NCBI RefSeq assembly: GCF_005406215.1
Contig: NZ_NXMA01000005.1
Location: 56,038 to 120,037 of the forward strand
DNA length: 64,000 bases
Direction of reading: 5' to 3'
DNA from: Campylobacter aviculae
Lineage (GTDB): Bacteria; Campylobacterota; Campylobacteria; Campylobacterales; Campylobacteraceae
In this document: positions 27,528 to 37,160 of the stretch, one piece after another
Layout: every line of letters begins with the position of its first letter
Position numbering within the stretch: position 1 is the stretch's first letter
Notes under the pieces: model-generated
The model's database searches: none
The model's input: the letters and a program-made list of their open reading frames with translations, nothing else
Told to the model about the DNA's origin: nothing
Position numbers and translations under genes: made by a program

Positions 27528-28811
27528 ATGAAAACTTCTATTTTGATATTGGCAGCAGGACTTGGTACTAGAATGAAATCGCAAAAACCAAAAGTTTTGC
27601 AAGAACTTTGTCAAAAGAGTATGATTTTGCATATTTTAGAAAAAGCCTATGAATTAAGTGATGATGTAAGTGTGGTTTTGTCTTATCAAAAAGAACTTGT
27701 TGAGAAAGAAATTCTTTCTTGTTTTCCGAAGACAAAAATTTTAGAACAAGATTTGCAAAATTATCCTGGAACTGCAGGTGCTTTAAAAAATTTCAAACCT
27801 AGCAAAGAAAAAGTTTTGATTCTTTGCGGAGACATGCCTTTGGTAGAAAGTTTAAGTTTAAAACAATTACTAGAAGAAAATGCCGATTTAACTCTGGCTG
27901 TATTTTATGCCAAAGATCCAAAAAATTATGGAAGGGTATTGATAAAAGAAAATAGAATAGAAAAAATCATTGAATTTAAAGATGCTAATGAAGAAGAAAA
28001 AAAGATTAATATTTGTAATGCCGGAGTTTATGCTATTAGCTCACAACTTTTAGAACAGATTTTACCATTAATTAATAACAATAATGCAGCAAAAGAATAC
28101 TACCTTACCGACGTTGTTGCATTGGCTAAAGATAAAATCATTAAGCCTGTTTATGTAGATGAAAATGAATTTATGGGTATTAATGATAAATTTGAGTTGA
28201 GTGTAGCTGAAAATTTAATGCAAGAAAAAATCAAAAAACATTGGATGAAACAAGGAGTGATTTTTCATTTACCTCATAGCACTTTTATAGGATTGGATGT
28301 TGAATTTATAGGAGAATGTGAAGTTTATGAAAATGTGAGAATTGAAGGAAAAAGCAAGATTGTTAATTCCATTATCAAAAGTTCTAGTGTGATTGAAAAT
28401 TCTATCGTTGAAAATAGCGATGTAGGGCCTTTAGCACATTTGCGTCCAAATTGCGAGATTAAAAATACTCATATAGGTAATTTTGTAGAATGTAAAAATG
28501 CAAAATTAAACACCGTAAAAGCAGGACACTTGAGCTATCTAGGTGATTGTGAAATCGATAGTGGTACAAATATAGGTTGTGGGACTATCACTTGCAATTA
28601 TGATGGAGTTAAAAAACATAAAACTATTATCGGCAAAAACGTTTTTGTGGGATCAGATACACAATTTATTGCTCCAGTAAATGTAGAAAATGATGTTATT
28701 ATTGCGGCTGGAAGTTCGGTTGATTGCAATGTTTCTAGCGGTTCTTTGTTTATCAATAGAGCTAATAGAAAAATAATTAAAGATTATTTTTATAAAAAAT
28801 TTAAAAAATGA
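27528..28811 (+). CDS. glmU: Bifunctional GlcNAc-1-P uridyltransferase / GlcN-1-P acetyltransferase
   Basis: Makes UDP-GlcNAc for peptidoglycan and lipooligosaccharide. The 427-residue enzyme has the uridyltransferase signature LAAGLGTRMKS near 8 in the N-terminal half. The C-terminal half (from about 250) is a left-handed beta-helix with hexapeptide repeats, such as GCGTITCNYDG near 363, and carries the acetyltransferase. Start at 27528 is set by the family N-terminus and AAGG upstream; an upstream in-frame codon at 27462 adds 22 residues that do not fit. Confidence 0.95.
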   Translation: MKTSILILAAGLGTRMKSQKPKVLQELCQKSMILHILEKAYELSDDVSVVLSYQKELVEKEILSCFPKTKILEQDLQNYPGTAGALKNFKPSKEKVLILCGDMPLVESLSLKQLLEENADLTLAVFYAKDPKNYGRVLIKENRIEKIIEFKDANEEEKKINICNAGVYAISSQLLEQILPLINNNNAAKEYYLTDVVALAKDKIIKPVYVDENEFMGINDKFELSVAENLMQEKIKKHWMKQGVIFHLPHSTFIGLDVEFIGECEVYENVRIEGKSKIVNSIIKSSSVIENSIVENSDVGPLAHLRPNCEIKNTHIGNFVECKNAKLNTVKAGHLSYLGDCEIDSGTNIGCGTITCNYDGVKKHKTIIGKNVFVGSDTQFIAPVNVENDVIIAAGSSVDCNVSSGSLFINRANRKIIKDYFYKKFKK

Positions 28812-29965
28812 AAAAAACAATACTTTTAGCAGTCAGCGGTAGCATAGCTTTTTATAAAGCTTATGAACTTATTTCTTTATTTAAAAAAGAAAAGATTAGA
28901 GTTAAAGTTTTACTCAGCCAAGGGCTTTTAAAATTTGCAAATAAAATAAGTTTTGAGGCCTTGGCAGATGAAATTTTATGCGAAGAAAATGAAAATTGGG
29001 AGAGTAAAAAAAATCATATAGATTTTAGCAAGGATTGCGATCTTGTTCTTTTTGCGCCCGCGAGTGTTAATTCGATCAATAAACTAGCCCTTGGTATAGC
29101 GGATAATCTTTTTATTCAAACTTTAATAGCTTGCAATAAACCTTTAATCATTACTCCAGCAGCTAATACAAATATGTATCATCATTTTAGCACGCAAAAT
29201 TCTTTAAAATTACTTCAAAAAAATAAAGCCCTAATCATCCCTCCAATTTCTAAAGTTTTAGCTTGTAAAGATGAAGGAGTAGGGGCTTTAGCAGAAGTTG
29301 AGGATATATTTAACATCACCAAAAGAGAGCTTTTTAGAAAGAAATTTTGGCTTGATAAAAGCGTGGTGATCAGCGGTGGAGGTACAAGAGAAAAAATAGA
29401 CGATGTGCGTTGCATCAGTAATTTTTCAAGCGGAAAAATGGCAAAATCAATCGCCGATGCCTTTTATTTTTTAGGATCTAAGGTTATATTTTTAAGTTCT
29501 ATAGACTTTAAAACTCCTTATGAAATTTACAAATTTGAAAATTCAAAAGATTTAAAGGCATTATTGGAAAAATTTTGTGAAAGTGATTTTTTGATTATGG
29601 CAGCTGCTGTGAGTGATTTTATCCCGCGATTTCAAAAAGGAAAAATCAAGAAAAATCAATTTTCAAAAGGTTTAGATCTTCACTTAAAACTTAATGAAGA
29701 TTTGCTAAAAAATATCAATTTTAAAGGCAAAAAAATAGGCTTTAAAATGGAATTTGATACAGAAAATGCCATAGAAAACGCTAAAAAATCTTTAGTGGAG
29801 AAAAACTTAAATCTAGTGTGTTTAAATATCTTAAATAAAAAAAATACTTTTGGAAGCGATCAAAACGAATTTTATTTTATAAGTAAAGACGCTTGTGAAA
29901 AAAGTGGCTTAAAAGATAAAAAAGAATTAGCCTTTGATTTGGTAAATTGGTGTGAAAAATTATGA
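28808..29965 (+). CDS. coaBC: Bifunctional CoaBC (phosphopantothenoylcysteine synthetase/decarboxylase)
   Basis: Coenzyme A biosynthesis: joins 4'-phosphopantothenate to cysteine and decarboxylates the product. The 385 residues comprise an FMN-binding decarboxylase domain (1-180; ILLAVSGSIAFYKAYELI, PAANTNMY near 118) and a synthetase domain (about 185-385; VISGGGTREKIDDVR near 187, FSSGKMAKSIA near 206). Coupled to glmU by ATGA overlap. Confidence 0.93.
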   Translation: MKKTILLAVSGSIAFYKAYELISLFKKEKIRVKVLLSQGLLKFANKISFEALADEILCEENENWESKKNHIDFSKDCDLVLFAPASVNSINKLALGIADNLFIQTLIACNKPLIITPAANTNMYHHFSTQNSLKLLQKNKALIIPPISKVLACKDEGVGALAEVEDIFNITKRELFRKKFWLDKSVVISGGGTREKIDDVRCISNFSSGKMAKSIADAFYFLGSKVIFLSSIDFKTPYEIYKFENSKDLKALLEKFCESDFLIMAAAVSDFIPRFQKGKIKKNQFSKGLDLHLKLNEDLLKNINFKGKKIGFKMEFDTENAIENAKKSLVEKNLNLVCLNILNKKNTFGSDQNEFYFISKDACEKSGLKDKKELAFDLVNWCEKL

Positions 29966-30573
29966 TTAATGCTACTTTGCCCATCCAAATGAAAGTTTTG
30001 GGAAAAACAGGATATGGTCACTATACTTTGCTTTTAAATCATAAAAAAATTCAAACTAAAAGTATGATAGAATTAGAAATTGGAGCTGAATATTTAGCGG
30101 AAATTTATAAAGAAAAAAGCGGCGCAATTCAATTTAAACATCTCTCAAAACGACCTAAATTTATTCCCTTTGAAGAAGGTTTACCTTTGATAGTAGCAAT
30201 TTTAGAAGATAAAATAAATTACAAAGAATATATCATTTCAAATATTATAGATTGTACAAATAGGGAAAAATATCAAATTTTAAAAGAAATGCTTTTTGCA
30301 AGTTTTGAAAATATTTACCATATTCCTTTTGTTTTTGAAGATAAGGCCTGTTTGTTTCAAATGAAAAAAAAGAGTAAATTTTTAGAAATTTATCTTTATT
30401 TTAGCGTTTTTGGTGCTTTAAGAATTTTAATCGATCAAAATGGAGTTTCTATTTTCACTCCTTTTTTAAAAGTGCAAAAATTTTTAGATAAACATTTAAG
30501 TTTTAGTATTACACAAGATACTAAAATAGAACCTTTGTTTGTATTTAAAAAACTATTTGATTTTAAGGGATAA
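29962..30573 (+). CDS. Conserved hypothetical protein
   Basis: A 203-residue soluble, lysine-rich protein I do not recognise. It has no signal peptide or membrane segment. The N-terminal part (about 10-55) alternates hydrophobic residues like a small beta-barrel (MKVLGKTGYGHYTLLLN), and the C-terminal part contains a repeated beta pattern. It sits between coaBC (ATGA overlap) and uppS (three-base gap) in a tight operon, which argues for a real gene. Confidence 0.7.
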   Translation: MINATLPIQMKVLGKTGYGHYTLLLNHKKIQTKSMIELEIGAEYLAEIYKEKSGAIQFKHLSKRPKFIPFEEGLPLIVAILEDKINYKEYIISNIIDCTNREKYQILKEMLFASFENIYHIPFVFEDKACLFQMKKKSKFLEIYLYFSVFGALRILIDQNGVSIFTPFLKVQKFLDKHLSFSITQDTKIEPLFVFKKLFDFKG

Positions 30574-30576
30574 ACA

Positions 30577-31245
30577 ATGAATGAGCTCAAACATCTTGCG
30601 GTTGTGATGGATGGTAATAGACGATGGGCTAAAGCTAAAGGCTTTTTAGCAAAGTTGGGCTATACTCAAGGCATTAAAACTATGCAAAAAATTATGGAAG
30701 TTTGTGTTGAAGAAGGAATTTCTAATTTAAGCCTTTTTGCTTTCAGTACCGAAAACTGGAATAGACCGCAAGATGAGATTGATTTTATTTTTGAGCTTTT
30801 GGATCGCTGTTTGGATGAAGCTTTGGAAAAATTTGAAAAAAATAATGTCCGCTTAAGAGCAATCGGTGATCTAACAAGATTGAATAAATCTTTAAGGGAT
30901 AAAATCGCTTTAGTAGAAGAAAGAACGAAGCATTGCGATTTGCTTTGTGTAAATTTGGCTATTAGTTATGGTGCTAAAGATGAAATCATTCGTGCAACAC
31001 GTCGCGTTTTAGAAAAAGGTTTAGAAATCAATGAAAAAAATATCAGTGAAAATTTAGATCTTCCTTTAGATGTGGATTTGATGCTTCGCGTAGGCAATGC
31101 AAAAAGACTTTCGAATTTTTTACTTTGGCAATGTGCTTATGCAGAAATTTATTTTAGCGAAACCTTATTTCCTGGGCTTACAAAAAGAGAATTTAAAAAA
31201 ATTATAAAAGAATATAGAAAAAGAGAGCGAACTTTTGGAAAGTGA
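30577..31245 (+). CDS. uppS: Undecaprenyl pyrophosphate synthase
   Basis: Cis-prenyltransferase that makes the C55 carrier for peptidoglycan and glycan assembly. The 222-residue protein shows the family signatures VVMDGNRRWAKAKG near 9, FAFSTENWNRP near 57 and DLMLRVGNAKRLSNFLLWQ near 169. In most homologues the last motif reads RTGGE/RTSGE...SNF; here it is RVGNAKRLSNF, a mild deviation near the pyrophosphate-binding arginine. AGGGA precedes the ATG. Confidence 0.94.
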   Translation: MNELKHLAVVMDGNRRWAKAKGFLAKLGYTQGIKTMQKIMEVCVEEGISNLSLFAFSTENWNRPQDEIDFIFELLDRCLDEALEKFEKNNVRLRAIGDLTRLNKSLRDKIALVEERTKHCDLLCVNLAISYGAKDEIIRATRRVLEKGLEINEKNISENLDLPLDVDLMLRVGNAKRLSNFLLWQCAYAEIYFSETLFPGLTKREFKKIIKEYRKRERTFGK

Positions 31246-32032
31246 AATTTTAACGGCAAATTTTTTAAAATATATTTTTCTAATCATTTCGGGGGCGAGT
31301 TTAGGTTCGTTTTTTATGAGCATAACTCAACGTTTTTGTGAAAATAGACCTCTTTTCAGTTTAAGGTCTTATTGTTTTTATTGTAAAAATAAGCTTAGAA
31401 TTTGGGAATTGTTGCCATTTCTTTCTTATTTATTTTTAAAAGCTAGATGTAGAATTTGTAAAGAAAAAATCCCAATTTGTATATTTTTAGCTGAAATTTT
31501 AGGCTCTATTTTCACTTTGATCAGTTATTTTTATAGCCAGAATTTGCAAGAATTTATCATTTTGACACTTTTTTTATTTGTTTTTTTTATGCTTTCTTAT
31601 ATAGATGTTAAATTTAGAGCCGTACCTCAAATTTTACTTTGGTTTATGTTTTTTTTAGCTTTTATTTTTATGTTTAAAAGCAATGAAATTTTATATTTTT
31701 TGATGTTTGAAGAATTTAAAAATGGTTTTTTAATTCACGCTTTTTCTTTTGCGGGTTTTTTGTTTTTACTTAAAAATTTTACAGCTTATATTAGAAATTT
31801 CAAATCAAAAAAGATACAAGAAAATTTAGGCGATGCAGATATTATTGTATGTTCAAGTATAGCTGGAATTTTTGGATTTAAAGAAAGTTTTATTATCCTT
31901 TTTTGTGGAGCTTTATTGACTTTGCCATTTTTTATTTTTTATCAAAGAAAAGAATTGGCATTTTTACCTTTTATCAATACTGCTTTTATCGGCTATTTGA
32001 TTTTTTTAATCTTTAATCAGGAACTAATATGA
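31235..32032 (+). CDS. Type 4 prepilin peptidase (A24 family)
   Basis: A 265-residue inner-membrane aspartic peptidase. The cytoplasmic loop carries two CXXC pairs (CFYCKN near 46, CRICKE near 70), and the two aspartate motifs are YIDVKFRAVP near 126 and GDADIIV near 200. It starts with TTG, overlapping uppS by 11 bases, because no ATG precedes the first membrane segment. Homologues cleave prepilin or competence pseudopilins; in Campylobacter this would serve the type II-like DNA-uptake system. Confidence 0.85.
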   Translation: MESEILTANFLKYIFLIISGASLGSFFMSITQRFCENRPLFSLRSYCFYCKNKLRIWELLPFLSYLFLKARCRICKEKIPICIFLAEILGSIFTLISYFYSQNLQEFIILTLFLFVFFMLSYIDVKFRAVPQILLWFMFFLAFIFMFKSNEILYFLMFEEFKNGFLIHAFSFAGFLFLLKNFTAYIRNFKSKKIQENLGDADIIVCSSIAGIFGFKESFIILFCGALLTLPFFIFYQRKELAFLPFINTAFIGYLIFLIFNQELI

Positions 32033-33054
32033 AGCTTGTTTCAAGATATATTTTAAATCAGTTTTTAAGCACCAATCTTTCTATCTTTTTTGTGCTTTTT
32101 AGTATCGTTTCTATGGTATTTTTTATCCAACTAGCTACTTTAACTTCAAGTATAAAAATTGGCTTTTTGGATTTACTTGAGCTTTATTGTTTTATGTTGC
32201 CTAGAATTTTAATTTTTACTTTACCTATATCTTTTTTTATAGCTCTTACCTTAACTTTATTTAGACTTTCTAAAGAAAATGAAAGCATAGTTCTTTTTAC
32301 CCTTGGATTTTCTCCAAAAATTTTAGCTTCATTATTTTTAAAAATAGCTAGTTTAGTTAGTGTCTTGATGCTATTTACATCTTTAGTAATGATACCTTTA
32401 GTTCTTGAACTTCAAGATAATTTTATTAATTATAAAAAAACACAGGTAAAATTTAATTACAAAACAGGAGAATATGGGCAAAGATTTTTAGGCTGGATGA
32501 TTTTTATAGAAAGACAAGAGAATAATAAATATGAAAATATTGTTATGTATTATCCAAAAAAGTCTGTCGGAGATAAAGAGCTATTAATTATCGCCAAAGA
32601 AGCTACAGCCGAAAGAGAAGATACAGGTTTTGCTTTTAAACTTACTAATGGAAAGATGTATAATTTTGATCGTGATAAAATGCTATTTACTGGAGAGTTT
32701 GAGAATCTTATTTTAAATACACAATTTAATAATGATAATTTGAAAATAAAAAAATTTTATGAATATTGGCTTGATATCAACTCAAATACAAAGCGTGCTA
32801 AAGAATTTGTGATTTATACCACTATAGCGCTTTTTCCATTAGCAAGTACGCTTTTTGCGCTTTCGTTTGGTATCGTGACTTATCGCTATGAAAAAGGTTT
32901 TGTTTATATTGGAATGTTTATGGTTATTATTGTATATTTTGGGCTTTTGAGTACATTCTATAAGCCACCATTATTAGCATGTTTTAGTATCTTTATAACA
33001 AGTTTTATTATATCAATATTTTGTTTTAAGAAAATGATATTAAGTCGTTATTAA
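32029..33054 (+). CDS. LptF/LptG family permease
   Basis: A 341-residue YjgP/YjgQ-family protein with three membrane segments at each end (about 15-120 and 265-335) and a periplasmic beta-jellyroll in between. It starts with the typical KLVSRYILNQFLSTNL. The family forms the inner-membrane part of the lipopolysaccharide transport bridge with LptBC. Whether this is LptF or LptG cannot be told without a comparison. ATGA overlap with the peptidase gene. Confidence 0.85.
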   Translation: MKLVSRYILNQFLSTNLSIFFVLFSIVSMVFFIQLATLTSSIKIGFLDLLELYCFMLPRILIFTLPISFFIALTLTLFRLSKENESIVLFTLGFSPKILASLFLKIASLVSVLMLFTSLVMIPLVLELQDNFINYKKTQVKFNYKTGEYGQRFLGWMIFIERQENNKYENIVMYYPKKSVGDKELLIIAKEATAEREDTGFAFKLTNGKMYNFDRDKMLFTGEFENLILNTQFNNDNLKIKKFYEYWLDINSNTKRAKEFVIYTTIALFPLASTLFALSFGIVTYRYEKGFVYIGMFMVIIVYFGLLSTFYKPPLLACFSIFITSFIISIFCFKKMILSRY

Positions 33055-33055
33055 A

Positions 33056-33778
33056 ATGAAATTAAAACTTGTTTTTTCTTACGATGGATCGGCATTTCTA
33101 GGTTCGGCTACACAACCACATAAAAAAAGCGTTCAAGATGCTTTGCAAAAGGCTTTGAATCATCTTGGAATTTTTTCTAAAGTTTTGATGGCTTCAAGAA
33201 CAGACAAAGGGGTTCATGCGAGTTTTGCGGTTGCTTGTGTCGAATGTGGTGAACATTTTAAGGATCTCATCTATTTAAAAAAACAGATCAATAAATTTTC
33301 ACATCCTTATATACATATTAGATACCTAAAAATTATGCCATCGGATTTTGAAGTAAGATATGATGTTAAAAGTAGGGAATATCGTTATATTTTTCATCAT
33401 GGACATTTTAATCCTTTTTTGTCGCGATACGTTTATTTTTATCCAAAAATAGACATTCAAAAAGCTAATGAAATTTTAAAATATTTTATTGGAGAACATG
33501 ATTTTAAATATTTTTGTAAAAGTGGTGGGGATAATAAAACCACCATTAGAGAAATATCTAATGCTTCTGCTTATACTTATAAAAATATGACGATTTTTCA
33601 CTTTAAGGCTAATGGTTTTTTAAGGGGGCAGATAAGATTGAGTGTCGCATCTGTTTTAAAAGTTTTAGAAAATAAAATGGATATAAAAGAACTAAAAGAT
33701 CAGATTAAAGCTAAAAAACAACATAATCATATTTTAGCTCCATCTAATGGCTTATATCTTAGTAGAATTTCTTATTAA
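33056..33778 (+). CDS. truA: tRNA pseudouridine synthase A
   Basis: Modifies U38-40 in the anticodon stem of tRNAs. The 240-residue protein has the catalytic aspartate in MASRTDKGVHA near 45 and the KSREYRYIFHHGHFNPF and FLRGQIRLSVASVL motifs of TruA. It starts one base after the permease stop. Its TAA lies inside the -35 of a sigma-28 promoter for the next gene. Confidence 0.95.
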   Translation: MKLKLVFSYDGSAFLGSATQPHKKSVQDALQKALNHLGIFSKVLMASRTDKGVHASFAVACVECGEHFKDLIYLKKQINKFSHPYIHIRYLKIMPSDFEVRYDVKSREYRYIFHHGHFNPFLSRYVYFYPKIDIQKANEILKYFIGEHDFKYFCKSGGDNKTTIREISNASAYTYKNMTIFHFKANGFLRGQIRLSVASVLKVLENKMDIKELKDQIKAKKQHNHILAPSNGLYLSRISY

Positions 33779-33803
33779 ACTATTCTTCATTTCTAACCGA
33801 TAT
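33776..33803 (+). promoter_or_regulatory. Sigma-28 (FliA) promoter
   Basis: TAAA at 33776-33779 and ACCGATAT at 33796-33803 are spaced by 16 bases. The flagellar sigma-28 consensus is TAAA-N15-GCCGATAA, so only one spacer base and two positions differ. Expected start near 33809, about 40 bases before the ATG at 33849. A small GATAA-N3-TTATC repeat lies at the predicted start (33810-33822). Confidence 0.75.
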
Positions 33804-33848
33804 AGAAATGATAAATATTATCTACCACTATAATCAAAAGGCAGTAAA

Positions 33849-35156
33849 ATGATAAATAATATAACTTCTTACTCAAATTATAATTACTATACAAATACTT
33901 TAAATTCTAAAAAGAATTCTAAAACAAATAATTCAGTAGATAATAATAACAATAAAGAAATAAACAACAATACAAATTTAAATAATAATAACAATATTTC
34001 AAACAATACCTCATTAAAACAAATAAATTCAAATTTAGTAAGTGATAAATCTAAGGCTGTTAATAAAATACTAGGTTATGGTGTAGATGAAGATGGTTTT
34101 TTTACCAGTGATTTCAATGAAGCTGCAGGAATACCTAAAGATTATAAGATTTATGCTAAAGATATGGAAAGTTTTGTGAATAATCAAACAAAAGGATTGT
34201 TGTCAAGTTATGTAAGCATTGATATAGCTAAAACCATAGGAAATGCTTATAAAGTTTTTTCACAACTTTTAGATAATGAGTTATCAAATAAAAATAGCTT
34301 TACAAAGCAAGACTTAAGTATAATTTCACAAGCTTTTGAGTTTGATAAAAATACTCTTCAAGTAACTAAAAAATATAATTTAGATAATAAAGAATATAAA
34401 AATTTTATTTCCAATTATCAAAATTATTCTCCAAGTGGAGATAATGTAAAAATGATAACTTTTTTCTCTCTTGATGATAATGGACAAGATATTTTTAAAT
34501 ATTCTCCAGTTAATCCTGAAAATTATACCAATACCGATAATACTTTATCAAAAGGTGGTGTGTTGATGACTTTTTTATCAGGGTTTATAGGAAAGAATTA
34601 TTTTACCCAAGGACAAACGAGTATATTAGGGAAAATGCAAGGCCTCGATAATTCTATGAATGAAACACAGATTAATGATTTAAAAAAATTTATTGACGAA
34701 AATAGTATGAAATTTAATGGAAATATTTTTGAACTTTTTGATTTATTAAACTCAAATATGAGTATCGATGAATTTAAACAAAAAATACTAGAAAAAAGAA
34801 GTGATACAATAAAAATAGATACTGATAGCTTAACACAACAAACCAATGAAACTAATCAAACAAAAACTAAACCCTTTAAACCCATCCAAGCAGAAAGTAA
34901 AAACAAAGAAACCTATCAAAGTAAAGATACCAATGAACTTATAAAAAAACTTCTTGAAAATAAATTTGATTTAGCAAAAGAATTAGAAATTCTTTTTAAT
35001 GTAAAAATAGATAATAATAGTTCTAATACTAATGACAATACAAATAACAATTCTAATAGCAATAACAATAATACTAATGATAACAATTCCAATACCAATC
35101 ATCTTAGTAAATTGAGTTCTAAAACTAAACATAGAAGTGTGAATGTTAAGGTTTAG
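33849..35156 (+). CDS. Asn-rich protein of a Campylobacter-specific family, sigma-28 controlled
   Basis: A 435-residue protein of unknown function. The N-terminus (about 1-65) and C-terminus (about 390-425) are low-complexity, dominated by Asn with Ser/Thr/Asp. The middle (70-345) is folded-looking and includes GYGVDEDGFFTSDFNEAAGIP near 77, a phrase I recall in other Campylobacter proteins of unknown function; it is EF-hand-like but lacks the last acidic ligand. No signal peptide. A sigma-28 promoter upstream suggests co-expression with flagellin and possibly export through the flagellar apparatus. Ends six bases from a convergent gene. Confidence 0.75.
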   Translation: MINNITSYSNYNYYTNTLNSKKNSKTNNSVDNNNNKEINNNTNLNNNNNISNNTSLKQINSNLVSDKSKAVNKILGYGVDEDGFFTSDFNEAAGIPKDYKIYAKDMESFVNNQTKGLLSSYVSIDIAKTIGNAYKVFSQLLDNELSNKNSFTKQDLSIISQAFEFDKNTLQVTKKYNLDNKEYKNFISNYQNYSPSGDNVKMITFFSLDDNGQDIFKYSPVNPENYTNTDNTLSKGGVLMTFLSGFIGKNYFTQGQTSILGKMQGLDNSMNETQINDLKKFIDENSMKFNGNIFELFDLLNSNMSIDEFKQKILEKRSDTIKIDTDSLTQQTNETNQTKTKPFKPIQAESKNKETYQSKDTNELIKKLLENKFDLAKELEILFNVKIDNNSSNTNDNTNNNSNSNNNNTNDNNSNTNHLSKLSSKTKHRSVNVKV

Positions 35157-35162
35157 ATATTT

Positions 35163-35573
35163 CTAGTCTTTTGTTTTACAAAGTGACAATTCGCGCATAA
35201 TGCATTTATTGTGTATAAAATTAATTCCTAATTTTATACATTCTTCTTGAACTTCATTATTAAAAATTCCAAGTTGCAGCCAGAAATTTTTAATCCTTTT
35301 TTTAATGATTATTGGTAATAGATTGGAAGCAAAGCTACCTTTTCTAAACATCAATACAAGATCTATTTTTTGATCAATATCGTCCAATGTTCTGTATATT
35401 TTCTCGCCTAAAACTTCTTCAAATTTTGGGTAAATAGGGTAAATTTTATAGCCATTTTCTTTCAAGAATTGTCCTACTATAAAAGATGCTTTGTTTGTAT
35501 CGACGCTCAATCCTACTATAGCAATGCTTTTTGTTTGGTTAAGTATTTTTTTTATCATTAAATTTTCATTCAT
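35163..35573 (-). CDS. CoA-binding domain protein (YccU-like)
   Basis: A 136-residue single-domain Rossmann protein of the CoA-binding family. The N-terminus has SIAVVGLSVDTNKASFIVGQF near 14 and a later LVLMFRKG near 73, matching succinyl-CoA synthetase-like CoA-binding domains. Function of the free domain is not known. Convergent with the Asn-rich gene, with no clear terminator between them. Confidence 0.82.
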   Translation of the reverse strand: MNENLMIKKILNQTKSIAIVGLSVDTNKASFIVGQFLKENGYKIYPIYPKFEEVLGEKIYRTLDDIDQKIDLVLMFRKGSFASNLLPIIIKKRIKNFWLQLGIFNNEVQEECIKLGINFIHNKCIMRELSLCKTKD

Positions 35574-35664
35574 GTTTGACTTTCTATAAAAATTTGAAAT
35601 TATATTAATCTTATTTTCCTTAAAAAATAAACCATATAAAGAAGTTTGAAAAATAAAATTTTGA

Positions 35665-35670
35665 TATAAT
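35665..35670 (+). promoter_or_regulatory. TATAAT -10 for the small membrane protein gene
   Basis: TATAAT in the 116-base divergent gap. It is preceded by TTGA, and AGGAG follows just before the ATG at 35690. Confidence 0.55.
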
Positions 35671-35689
35671 TAAAATAAAAAGGAGAGAA

Positions 35690-36100
35690 ATGTTTTATCC
35701 ATATATTTTACTAATACATTTATTTTGTGCAATATTTTTTATAGGTTATTTGTTTGTAGATATTTTTATTTTAGAAACCATTAAAAGAAAGAACTCTAAT
35801 TTTGATAAAAAACTTTTTGATTCTACGGGTGTTAAAATTATGCCTTTTATTGTGCTTGTTTTGTTTTTAAGTGGTGGATTATTAGCATCTTTTCATACCA
35901 ATCCCTTAAATTTTCTTTTTCTTATAAAAATATTTTTCGCTTTTACAATTTTATTTTTAGCAATATTTTCTTTGTTTTATCATTTTATACTTAAAAAGAA
36001 AAACCCTTTAGAAAATTTCATCCATCCTTTAGTTTTTATGCTTTGTATAGGAATAGTTATTTTGGCAAAATTGATGAATTATTTTTTTATTTCTTTGTAA
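35690..36100 (+). CDS. Small integral membrane protein
   Basis: A 136-residue protein with four hydrophobic segments (about 5-25, 50-70, 78-98, 113-133) and conserved-looking histidines at H10, H63, H92 and H112. It resembles four-helix haem-binding membrane proteins of the CopD/DUF2269 kind, but I cannot assign it. AGGAG precedes the ATG. The 3' end overlaps trmA by 14 bases tail to tail. Confidence 0.7.
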   Translation: MFYPYILLIHLFCAIFFIGYLFVDIFILETIKRKNSNFDKKLFDSTGVKIMPFIVLVLFLSGGLLASFHTNPLNFLFLIKIFFAFTILFLAIFSLFYHFILKKKNPLENFIHPLVFMLCIGIVILAKLMNYFFISL

Positions 36101-37160
36101 GAAATACCCCACATTCCAAATGTGGAGTATGGACAAATTGATCAAAAATAGCCATTTTTGAAATTTGGTGAGTATGATTTAAAATTTTTAAATTTTCTTT
36201 CAAGCTTATAGGATTACAAGAAATATAAATGATATTTTCGTAGTTTTTTATAAGTTCAATCACGCTTTGATCTAGTCCAGCACGAGGCGGATCAACCAAG
36301 ACATGAGAAAAGTCAAAAATATCTAAATTTAGGTTCTTTAAGCGAAAAAAATCTCTTTGTTTTTTTAAAGCTAAACTTAACTCTTCGCTAGAAAGTCTAA
36401 TAAAATCAATATTCTTAGTATTGTTTAATTTGCAATTTTCTAAGGCAAAATTAATGTTATTTTTTGAAATTTCAGTAGCTAAAACTTTATGAAAATTATT
36501 TGCTAAAGCAAGAGTAAAATTGCCATAACCACAATAAAGCTCAAGCAAGTCTTTTTTGATTTGTAAGTTCAAATTCTCATTTACCCAAGTAATCATTTTT
36601 TCATTTATGAAGGTATTGGGCTGTATAAAACAATCGTTATTAAATTTATAAAGTATTTCTTTGTTTTGAATTTTAAGCTTTTGTGTTAAATTTTCATTTT
36701 TAAAAACAAGTTTTTTCTTTTTACTTCTCGCAATTAAATTGCAGTTTAGATCAGTACTTAATTGAAATAGATCATCGCAGATTGTTTCTATATTTTTATG
36801 ATAGAGTAAGGTTGTGCTTAAATCTTGTTTTGTTGCTAAAAATTCAACTCCAAAAAGCTTTTCTTTTAGATTAAAATTTCTTTTGATTTTTTCAAGTAAA
36901 ACAGGCATAAATTGGCAAATTTTCTCATCGGGAAAATCAACATTTTTTATAATAAACTTTTTTTTACTTTTTGAATCAAACATAGCGTAATAAAGTTCAT
37001 CTTGATCATGATAAAAAGAAAATTCAGCTCTAGTTCTATAATGTTTGATTGGAGATTTAAAAAGCTCAATTTCTCCTTGATAAAATTCAAGAAAGAAATC
37101 TTTTATAAAATGGGCTTTTTTATCGAAATTTGTTATATTGCCAAATTTTTCAAGACTCAT
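36087..37160 (-). CDS. trmA: tRNA (uracil-5-)-methyltransferase TrmA
   Basis: Makes m5U54 in the T-loop of tRNAs. The 357-residue protein has the SAM site [16 protein letters not shown] near 206, the DPPRAGLDQ motif near 295 and the catalytic cysteine in YISCNPISL near 317. No TRAM domain is present, as in E. coli TrmA. Coupled to the antiporter gene by an ATGA overlap. Confidence 0.92.
   Translation of the reverse strand: MSLEKFGNITNFDKKAHFIKDFFLEFYQGEIELFKSPIKHYRTRAEFSFYHDQDELYYAMFDSKSKKKFIIKNVDFPDEKICQFMPVLLEKIKRNFNLKEKLFGVEFLATKQDLSTTLLYHKNIETICDDLFQLSTDLNCNLIARSKKKKLVFKNENLTQKLKIQNKEILYKFNNDCFIQPNTFINEKMITWVNENLNLQIKKDLLELYCGYGNFTLALANNFHKVLATEISKNNINFALENCKLNNTKNIDFIRLSSEELSLALKKQRDFFRLKNLNLDIFDFSHVLVDPPRAGLDQSVIELIKNYENIIYISCNPISLKENLKILNHTHQISKMAIFDQFVHTPHLECGVFLTKK

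Noticed and set aside
33849..35156. Canonical EF-hand at residues about 79-90 of the Asn-rich protein
   Set aside because: The loop DEDGFFTSDFNE lacks correct spacing of the ligands for a standard EF-hand, unlike the two loops in the 44006-45154 protein.
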